From: Psettodes erumei
Taxonomy: Eukaryota > Chordata > Actinopteri > Pleuronectiformes > Psettodidae
Reading direction: 5' to 3'
DNA: 64,000 bases
NCBI GenBank assembly: GCA_016785225.1
Contig: JAFBJZ010000969.1
Location: forward strand, 371,001-435,000
In this document: positions 37,501 to 45,193 of the stretch, piece after piece
How positions within the stretch are numbered: the first letter of the stretch is position 1
Layout of the letters: every line of letters begins with the position of its first letter
Program-made: the position numbers and the translations under genes
The notes under the pieces: model-generated
Databases searched by the model: none
Seen by the model: only the letters and a program-made list of their open reading frames with translations
What the model was told of the DNA's origin: nothing

Positions 37501-37673
37501 ACGGCGGGTTTCTTCTTCGCGGCCGCCTGGTGCTCTTTGATCACCCGGGCCATGACGGGAGTGGAGCTGAGCTCAGAGGAGGCGATGGGAGGCCGGCTCC
37601 GTTTGCCCCTCACATCCTGCCACTTCTGAGACTTAACGTGGCTCTTCACCTGCGCGGGCTTGTTCACCTTCAT
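34556..37673 (-). CDS. nol9: NOL9, polynucleotide 5'-hydroxyl kinase (nucleolar, Grc3/Clp1 family)
   Basis: Twelve coding exons join in phase (2,106 nt, 701 aa; human NOL9 is 702 aa): 37203-37673, 36917-37127, 36703-36833, 36445-36580, 36259-36355, 36062-36159, 35808-35975, 35481-35733, 35275-35389, 34987-35161, 34764-34897 and 34556-34672. The start ATG has A at -3. Residues 1-157 are basic and low-complexity, as expected of a nucleolar protein. A domain beginning CFRGKCFLTCLYGRVEVMGF follows. The kinase core has Walker A GTKNVGKS at residues 329-336 and YLEGDLGQTEF at about 355-365. NOL9 is known to phosphorylate 5'-hydroxyl RNA ends and to act in ITS2 processing of pre-rRNA with the LAS1L complex. 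No frameshift or lost catalytic motif is seen. Identification is firm; small exon-edge errors are possible. Confidence 0.96.
36357..36377. repeat. (CA)n abutting NOL9 exon 5 acceptor
   Basis: On the coding strand this is (TG)n followed at once by TAG|GC, so the repeat serves as the tract before the acceptor. Confidence 0.9.
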
Positions 37674-37729
37674 GGTTCCCGGGTCAGCGACGACTCATGT
37701 GTGGGCCGATGAGAAACAAAGGGGGGGGG
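37674..37729 (-). other. nol9: NOL9 5' UTR part of second exon
   Basis: A pyrimidine-rich tract ending in CCTTTCTAG places an acceptor 56 bp upstream of the NOL9 ATG. The first exon is therefore probably non-coding and lies further upstream, around 38,470-38,640. Confidence 0.6.
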
Positions 37730-38469
37730 CTAGAAAGGAGGAAGGAGAGAGGCGGCAAATTAGAAAGAGAAAAGCAAAAAAAGAAGATGCCGTGTGTTAA
37801 TGATCTCAAACGTAACATATTCAGCTGAGAAAATAAAACAAAACATAGCTGTGACACCAGCGTGGCAACAAAGCACGTACTAATTATTCAGCAATGTTAT
37901 TTTACCCGTTTTCACCGGACATGTGCACCTGCAGAACAGGTAAAACCACATCTCTGCGGGCAGAGTTTAGCGCAGTTTCCAGATTCGTGAAGTCTGAATT
38001 TATATTTGTGAGAAGGTCCAAACAGAAAACGGCGACTGCTCTTTCATGTCTACAACACATCTGACTACGATGACGTATTTATAGGTGATCAATCGGGGAA
38101 ATAACCGGCAGGTGACTGGGTGATAACCACAGTCGTTAGCCGCAGCACTGACCGATGTTTACGTCTGGAAACGTGTTAGCTGCAGCTAGCATGGTCTGGC
38201 ATCCCGGCAACTCGATAGCGATTCGAAGCTAAGCTAACCCTTCTAGCAATAAAGATATAAATTAACCATTAAACTCCAATTTCACAATTTGCGAGGCCGG
38301 GTTGTCGATAAATTCGCCGTTATATAGGAACTATGTGTCAGAAAAGAAGAAAACGTGCATTTTAAACTTGGCGTGAAGTTTTCAGGGCTAACTACCGCAG
38401 CCTTAACAAGGAGCCAGCGTTAGCCGCTAGGCTAGCTCCTGTTGTTGCACTCCGGTGCAGAAAACTTAC

Positions 38470-38640
38470 CCCCCGCTTATGAATAAACTGAGCAGAACTT
38501 CAGACGCGACTCTTTGTGGGGTTTGCTCAGAGGTCGGCGTTTATATTTTGCCAAAGTGAGTCCCTGGAGCTCGCCAGCTGTGCCACAGCGGTGCTAAAAG
38601 GCTAGCTTACATGTGTGAGCCCCAAACAGATGCCGCGTCC
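38470..38640 (-). other. nol9: probable non-coding first exon of NOL9
   Basis: A strong minus-strand donor (GCGGGGG|GTAAGT) sits with its last exonic base at 38,470. It pairs well with the acceptor at 37,730. The upstream (high-coordinate) end is a guess, since the transcription start cannot be read directly. Confidence 0.5.
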
Positions 38641-39050
38641 AGATGGTCGACCATGCTCTTACCCGGAGTGTTATTATTTCCAACGAAGTTAATTTTACAA
38701 AATTATTCAACTTTTTTCTTATTAATACTCAAATAAACTACATATAAAAATTAAGTAGCCGTCAACAAACATTTCCGGGTAGTACATCTGTATTGTTTTT
38801 CTTTGAATGTCGGTGTTTAATAAAAATGGACAACAAACATCTTTTCCGGAGTTCGATCGCGTCAAAAGACGTCACATCCTGTTCCTTTAGCAGTTTTAGG
38901 GGCCTACAAGAAACGAAAACAAGGTGCACGTAGCCGCGCTTTGCTGTGTTTTCTCCACCCCGTGCACATTACATCCGAAGCGGGTGAAGCTGATCGACCA
39001 AGATGAGCAAATAATCACTTTTGATCGATACTGCACGTGTGCGTGTCGAC
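38641..39050. promoter_or_regulatory. shared NOL9/ZBTB48 head-to-head promoter region
   Basis: The interval separates the NOL9 first exon (minus) from the ZBTB48 start (plus). It contains ETS-type TTTCCGGGT at about 38,772 and TTTCCGGAG at about 38,843, and a CRE-like GACGTCA at 38,868-38,874. No TATA box with clear position is seen. ETS and CRE sites are typical of bidirectional housekeeping promoters; the start sites themselves are inferred. Confidence 0.55.
39003..39014 (+). other. minimal uORF (M-S-K-stop) upstream of ZBTB48
   Basis: ATG AGC AAA TAA lies 36 bp before the main ZBTB48 ATG. It has A at -3, a better context than many uORFs. It matters only if transcription starts upstream of 39,003. 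Confidence 0.45.
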
Positions 39051-42000
39051 ATGCAGCTGTCGGGTGAGTACCGCGCTAAGGGAGCGTCTTTAAAGGTCTG
39101 TGCTAGGAAATAAACGTCGAGGTGCGCAGGTAGCCAGGGATTCGCAGTAATAAAAACAAATGTAGAAATATCATAATCCCAGGAAAATATACTACAGGAC
39201 GTTATTTCAATAATAAACCCGATTAATGTGGTAGCATCAGTAGCACTAATGTAGTGCATTCAGTTGTTAAACAGCAGAAGTAGATCACTTGATGTGATAA
39301 GGTGATTTCTACAGGGTATGAGCAGGTATTAAAAGTATTTAAAGTCAGTGAATTCAAATAAAGGCCTCTGAAGGTCTTGAAATTAATTCACAAAGGTGTT
39401 TGAAAATTTTTTGTGGATGCTACAGTGCTGACGGTAACATAGTTCTCTCTCTTTCATATGTGGTTTTGAATGTCAGGAGATATTACACATCAATAGACTA
39501 AAAATAAGGCTAATGCAAGAGTGGATTGATATTATTTTTTATAAATGCTTTTCAGACATTTTTTAAAATCAAATAATCATTTTTTAACATTATATATAAA
39601 GAGCATTATGTGTTTGTGCAGGGAACAGAAAAGCTCCTGCAGCAGAGATCAACCATGCACAGCGTGTCCTGTCTTCCCTGAACCAGCAGAGGGCGGTGGG
39701 GAGGTTCTGTGATGCGGCGTTGGACGTGGGAGGCGGCGTGGTCTACCTCGCCCATCGCAACATCCTCGCCTGCTTCAGCGAACTGTTCCAGCGGTCGAAC
39801 CCGCCCGCGCCGCCACGCATGGAGTTCTCCCTCCAACAGTGCCCCGGCGACGGCCTGGAGCTGCTGCTGGACTTCGTTTACACCGGGGAGCTGAAGCTGC
39901 ACCCCGACAACCTGGACAAGGTGCGGCACGCGGCGTCCAGCCTGGGCGTCCCGGAGGCACTCGCGCTCTGTCAGCAGTTCAACCCGACGCCGGCCGATCC
40001 CGCGCCGCTCAAGCGTAAAAGAGGCAGGCCGAGAAAGTCTGCGTCAGACGCCAGCGCTCAGAGTCCGGCCAAAGAAGAGACGGTGCTTGCAAAGAACGAG
40101 CCCAGTCTTGACGCTGACGCAGCCAGTTGTAGCACAGCTACCTCCACCACCACCACCACCACCCGCTCTGGTCGCGTAGTGAAGGGCCCCAGGCGACTGG
40201 TGACCACCGAGAGCCCCGTCACCGACGCCAGCAAGACGGCCCCCAATGTCCCAGCGGAGCGAGAAAGTGGAGACGTTGTTGTCGCAGAAAATCAAAATCC
40301 AGATCCGCCATCGGGTGAAAATGAGGTGAAGCTTCGAGCATGAAAAAGCATCTCAGCTCAGCCATAATGCCACACAAACATCGTGCTGCCTGTCACACGT
40401 GTCCCGTGCTGTGTTACAGATGACTGAGTTACAGATCCACGTAAACGACGCCGGCGGCAGCCAGGTGACCGAGGAGGCGGCAGAGGACGACGACGACGAC
40501 GCGGGGGACTTGGAGGGGATCACCGAAGGCTCGGACGAGGAGTACGTGCCCGCCGCCGAGCCCGCGTCCTCGGCCCCGTCCACGTCGACCGCACGGAGGC
40601 GCAAGAAGACGGAGAAGATCGAGAACGGCGAGGCCGTGGAAGAGGACTCCAAGAGGGACTGTGTGCAGTGTCCCATCTGCGACAAGTCCTTCAAGAGCAA
40701 ATACTACCTCAAAGTCCACAACAGGTACTGCTTCATTTTTTTCGCCCTCAGACTTCCTGTTGAAAGAACAGCAGCTGACGTGTCCTCGTCCTAGGCGGCA
40801 CACGGGGGAGAGGCCCTTCGGCTGCCTCAAATGTGGGAAGAGGTACTTCAGGAAGGAGAATCTTTTAATACACGAGATCAGAGACTGCGCTCGAGTCCAG
40901 GTGAGGAATTTAAAAAAAGAGTTTCGGCTCTGCAGATGATGAAAACAGATGTTAACATCAGTGTTGGCGCTCCGACCTCAGACGTACGCCTGCCTGACCT
41001 GCTCCGCCACGTTCGCCGGGAAGGAGCAGCTTCGCCTGCACGTCGTGTCGCACACGGGCGACATGCCGCACAAGGTGCCGCCCACAAAAAACAAACACAA
41101 CAAATCTGACGAATGTGTCGTCGCTGATGTGGTGTCCTCCTCCTCTCTTAGTGTTCATCGTGTCCTGAACAGTTCATGTACAAGAAGAACCTGACGATCC
41201 ACATGATGAAGGTCCACGGTTATCCAAAACCACACGCGGTAACTTATCGTTTTTATGAGAATTTAACTTGCTGGTGATGTAGCTGCACACTTTGATTGTT
41301 TATGATTTGGTGTAAGACTTTATTTTAACTTTACGTCTGTATTATTTTTAGTGTCCCCAGTGCCCCAAAACCTTCCTGACTCGGACCGAGCTGCGTGTGC
41401 ACGAAGCGGCCAAACATCGTGGCGAGAAGCCGTTTGTGTGCGAGGAGTGCGGCCATCGAGCGTCCAGCAGGAACGGCCTGCAGATGCACATCAAAGCCAT
41501 TCACCGGTACCGGGTCGCGTCACGGTCCCGCCTCGGTCCGCCTCGACCCAGCGCAGACTGAACTGTGCAGACAAACTCAGCCTTTTTATTTTGTGGTTAA
41601 ATGTTTGTTTGCAGAAACGAGCGGCCGTTTGTGTGTAACTTATGTGGCCACGCCTTCTCCCAGAAGAACAACCTCAACATGCACCTGCGCATACACAGCG
41701 GCGAGAAGCCGTACCAGTGTCATCTCTGCGGCAAAACCTTCAGGACGCAAGGTAACGTCCCCCCCAGTCGTGTTCTGCTCGCACTCAAAATAGCAGAGGA
41801 TGGTTTCGATCCATCGACCTCTGGGTTATGGGCCCAGCACGCTTCCGCTGCGCCACTCTGCTCCGCACCCCAGATGGGACTCGAACCCACAATCCCTGGC
41901 TTAGGAGGCCAGTGCCTTATCCATTAGGCCACTGGGGCGGATGTGTGTGTGTCGTTTATTGTACCGACCTCTGTTTGTGTAACCGCAGCCAGTCTGGATA

Positions 42001-43077
42001 AGCACCACCGGACGCACACCGGCGAGCGTCCCTTCGGCTGCGACGTCTGCGAGCAGCGGTTCACGGAGAAGGGCGCCCTCGTCCGCCACAAGGCCAGCAA
42101 GCACGAGGAGGGTCGCCCCCACTGCTGCCACATATGCGGCAAAACCTTCAAAGGTCCGACGGCTGGCGAGCGCCCGCGTTTTCCGACGCGCGTTGAGGAC
42201 TCGCTAACGTGACTCTTCTCTGTCGCTCACGCAGCGAGGGAGCAGCTTCGCGTTCACCTGCGCCGCCACAAGGGGATGAGGAAGTTCGAGTGCATCGACT
42301 GCGGCTACAAGTTCACTCGACAGGTGGGTTCACAGTTCCTCTTGATGTCTCTCCATTTTTAGAGCGACTTAAAACACATAGCAGAGGATGGTTTCGATCC
42401 ATCGACCTCTGGGTTATGGGCCCAGCACGCTTCCGCTGCGCCACTCTGCTGCACGTCACCCCAGATGGGACTCGAACCCACAATCCCTGGCTTAGGAGGC
42501 CAGTGCCTTATCCATTAGGCCACTGGGGCGGATGCTGCATGTTCATCCGCAGCAGTTTTTGTGTGAACACATTGTACAGTTTGTGCTGAATGAGCACTGC
42601 GTGTCTTTCACCCCACCCGCCCGCCCTGCGCCGTCTCTTTTCCAGGCGCACCTGAGACGACACATTCAAATCCACAAACGGACCGAGAACTACAACCCCC
42701 GGCAGAGGAAGCTGAGGAACGTCATAGTGCAGGACGTCGAGGGAAGTTCCGGCGAGGGCGAAGCGACCAAGGCGGCGGACGCCTCGCTGATCGCAGAGCA
42801 GGCCGACTACATCCCGGATGTCGAAACCGCGAACCCGGGGCCCGACCCGGCGACGGGCCTCGGCCCCGGCTGCATCGTGCGGGTGGTGATCGAGTCAAGC
42901 GACGCCGTGATGGAGGAGGTGGCATCCAACCAGAGCCTGGGACACGTGGAGGCGGCGGCGGCGGCGGGTTTCTCCGTGCCGGAGGTGCTGCAGCAGACGC
43001 AGCTGGTCCCCGAGGCGTACGGGACCACGATGGACATGGAGGCCATCGTGGAGAATATATCGGACGGGAAGACCTGA
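39051..43077 (+). CDS. zbtb48: ZBTB48 / TZAP (HKR3), BTB plus 11 zinc fingers
   Basis: Eleven coding exons join in phase (2,286 nt, 761 aa): 39051-39063, 39622-40325, 40420-40724, 40795-40900, 40982-41074, 41152-41238, 41352-41506, 41615-41751, 41989-42153, 42235-42323 and 42646-43077. The tiny first exon (MQLSG) ends at a GTGAGT donor. The BTB domain covers about residues 14-125, an AT-hook-like GRPRK lies at 139-143, and an acidic linker follows. Eleven C2H2 or C2HC fingers run from about 323 to 628. The conserved arm KRTENYNPRQRKLRN follows the last finger. Human TZAP (688 aa) is known to bind telomeric TTAGGG repeats through its last finger and arm, and to promote telomere trimming; both elements are intact here. 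The fish protein is longer mainly in the linker and C-terminus. Two introns carry antisense tRNA genes. Confidence 0.97.
41787..41790 (-). terminator. Pol III T-run terminator after tRNA-Met copy 1
   Basis: Four T residues on the minus strand directly follow the discriminator base. No T-run separates this tRNA-Met from the upstream tRNA-Arg. Confidence 0.7.
41791..41862 (-). tRNA. initiator tRNA-Met (CAT), copy 1
   Basis: A 72-nt minus-strand gene beginning AGCAGAGTGGCGCAGCGG, with GGGCCCATAACCC anticodon arm, GGATCGAAACC T-arm and CTCTGCTA 3' end. The A1-T72 pair and A54/A60 in the T-loop are hallmarks of eukaryotic initiator tRNA. A TTTT terminator follows at once (41,787-41,790 as aaaa on plus). 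It lies antisense in ZBTB48 intron 8. Confidence 0.96.
41866..41938 (-). tRNA. tRNA-Arg (anticodon CCT), copy 1
   Basis: A 73-nt minus-strand gene beginning GCCCCAGTGGCCTAATGG with anticodon loop CTCCTAA. The T-arm contains the B box GGTTCGAGTCC and the gene ends CTGGGGT plus discriminator G. The acceptor stem pairs fully apart from a G-T pair at position 1-72. It lies in ZBTB48 intron 8, antisense, with its 3' end 3 bp from the next tRNA. It matches vertebrate tRNA-Arg-CCT as remembered. Confidence 0.95.
42371..42374 (-). terminator. Pol III T-run terminator after tRNA-Met copy 2
   Basis: Four T residues on the minus strand start 4 bp after tRNA-Met copy 2. No T-run lies between it and the upstream tRNA-Arg. 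Confidence 0.65.
42379..42450 (-). tRNA. initiator tRNA-Met (CAT), copy 2
   Basis: Identical in sequence to the copy at 41,791-41,862, with the same initiator hallmarks. A TTTT run follows 4 bp downstream on the minus strand (42,371-42,374). It lies antisense in ZBTB48 intron 10. Confidence 0.96.
42457..42529 (-). tRNA. tRNA-Arg (anticodon CCT), copy 2
   Basis: Identical in sequence to the copy at 41,866-41,938, with all stems intact. It lies antisense in ZBTB48 intron 10. Six base pairs separate its 3' end from the following tRNA-Met. Confidence 0.95.
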
Positions 43078-43202
43078 AGACCACTTCCTGTAAGCAACCT
43101 GGAACATCTGGCCTTAAAGTCCACAGGTGACGCAGCAGCTGTGAGAAGAGTTCATACACAGGAAGTAAACTGCTCTTCTTCTGTGGTTTGTTAATGAAGC
43201 TG

Positions 43203-43532
43203 TTAAAGGAACAGTTGGCACTTTTTTTTTTTTTTTCACTCATTCTCTTTATGGCGGAGGATTAAACCAGGAGATCGCCGCCGCTCTCACAGCCAGAAGC
43301 TAGTTAGCATAGCATAGCATGGCCTAGCACAAAAAGACTCGAAACTGGGTGTGTGTTTGTGCCTTTTGTTTCTTCCTCTGTGTTGTTGTTGAGAATTGTT
43401 GTCCTGACTCAACAAATGAGACGTAACGTGCTAGTTAATGAACTTTAAAGGTGCTGGCACATTTTTTTTTTAACTTTTGTTTGTCTTCCTAAGCTAAGCT
43501 AACCTGCTATTGGCTTTAGCTTCATATTTAAC
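43203..43532 (+). repeat. teleost repeat in ZBTB48 3' UTR
   Basis: Begins ttaaaggaacagttggcac, contains 'agctagttagcatagcatag', and ends 'gctaagctaacctgctattggctttagcttcatattta'. Same family as 27,180-27,358, carried in the ZBTB48 3' UTR. Confidence 0.6.
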
Positions 43533-43616
43533 AAAAAAAAAAAAAAGGACAGAAGTCAGAAGGAATATGAGCGAACACATGGACCGACACCTGCTGTTTA
43601 TATAAAACTTAAAGCA

Positions 43617-43622
43617 TTTATT
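43617..43622 (-). terminator. candidate KLHL21 poly(A) signal AATAAA
   Basis: The nearest minus-strand AATAAA beyond the KLHL21 stop that I found, giving a 3' UTR of about 1.6 kb. If used, the transcript end would overlap that of ZBTB48. Confidence 0.45.
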
Positions 43623-43721
43623 GTCTTTTCACACCGTGCCGCAGCTACTGCCCATTGTTTGTAAGAAATATAAGTGAACATTTGCATCCTGGTAACAGCT
43701 CACCACGTGGTGACTCGGCAA

Positions 43722-43727
43722 AATAAA
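43722..43727 (+). terminator. ZBTB48 poly(A) signal AATAAA
   Basis: First canonical signal on the plus strand after the ZBTB48 stop, about 645 bp downstream. Confidence 0.6.
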
Positions 43728-43745
43728 CTCTGCGAAAACCTGCCT

Positions 43746-45193
43746 GCAGTTTTAACTCAAGACTACGGCTACACTGTAAACACAAACACAGTACAGGAGT
43801 AAGGTAAATAAGAATATACTCTATTTACAAAAACGGCGTCAGCGCCGCAAACTCGCATGAAAGCTAAGAAGACGCAGTAACACTCAAAATTACAACTTCC
43901 ATTAGACAATTTTCCACAAGAGCAAATTTGAGATTCACGTTGCTTTTCCAGTTGAGACTCGCTAGCGTTTACCAAGCTCTCGGTGCGACCACGGCACAAA
44001 TACGTCCATAAATAAACAAAAACAAAAACAGTCATAAATACACGTTTCATCTAAGGGAAATAACTCATGCACATTCGACCGGTGGTTACGGAGGTGGGTC
44101 GGGAGACGCTGCGTCACTCAGCACGCCTTCGAGTCCGAGGCGTGGCTACTGGTAAATTTCAGCCAATCAGATCGAGCCGTCTGCCTGTTTAGTGCTAAAT
44201 ATCAATAGATTATTTGGAATGTAGTCAGATTATTGCTGTTTCTGACCAAATATCTTCTGGAAAATCGCCCAAAACTTCATTCCACTAATTTAGTGTCGCA
44301 CCTGTGTGACGTTGTCGGACTCACAGTGGACGGTTTTCTTTTTTTTTTTCTCCGCAGATTAACACGGCAGAACCACAGAAGCAGCCATTTTTTTTAAATT
44401 CCCAACATTCTTCTGCTTTCTTAAAAAACCAGGCGCCTACATTACCCACAATGCTGCTTCTGACACCGACTCAAGTGACATCACTTGAGGCAACTTCTCA
44501 GCTTTCACACACAAAAGGCTTGTAAACACTTACTTTGACGTGTGCACTTCTAATTTCAATCTGATTGTGTTTGTAAAAAGAGAAACAACAACAACCCACA
44601 GTGATCAGCTGCTCCTGTCTCCGGTCCCAGAAGATTCCCGTGGTTCGCCGCTCTTAGCCGGACGTTCATTCACTCCCCGACCCTGAAATCCCGTCTTTTA
44701 TAAAACCGAGAGACGCCGTTTGAAAACACAATTCCAACGGATGAGTGTCATCATGCAGGTTTGTTTTAGGGCGCGCAGGGAGGTCGTAAAAAAAAAAAAA
44801 ACCCCCACTTCACTTAAAAAGTCTGCGCGATTAGAAAAAAATCACTTCATTTCCTTCAGCCAAACATGACGGCCTTTTTTCCAACTAGCGCTCCAGATCC
44901 CGCCGATATTTTGTCTAAGAACATCTGTTTAATATTTGCGGAGACAGAAAAACTGAGTGAAATGATTCATTTACGATCAAATCCGACGCGTTTTCAGACG
45001 GTGATGTCTCAGTTTTACCGCAGAGGAGATTTCATGGATGAACAGCCGCGCTCCGGCACCGTCCGGGACCGTCCCTCAGCAGAACTCGGACGGTTCTGCA
45101 CGCGCTCGCTCTCTTCTTCATTGCCATGAGGTAAATTCACAGTAAACCGACGACGGCGCGGCGCGCGGGGGTGTGGCGGCTCCGGGTCCGAGC
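43746..45193 (-). other. klhl21: presumed KLHL21 3' UTR
   Basis: This stretch has no supported ORF. It contains AT-rich tracts and short A and T homopolymers (for example 44,338-44,350 and 44,790-44,802). It reads as UTR or intergenic sequence. Confidence 0.45.

Larger units (their letters stand above)
43078..43745 (+). other. zbtb48: ZBTB48 3' UTR
   Basis: The stretch runs from the stop codon to just past the first plus-strand AATAAA (43,722-43,727). It contains a teleost interspersed repeat at 43,203-43,532. Confidence 0.6.

Noticed and set aside
41787..42533. tRNA-like segments as SINE heads
   Set aside because: All stems pair, initiator-specific bases are kept, and no SINE body or tail follows; true tRNA genes fit better.
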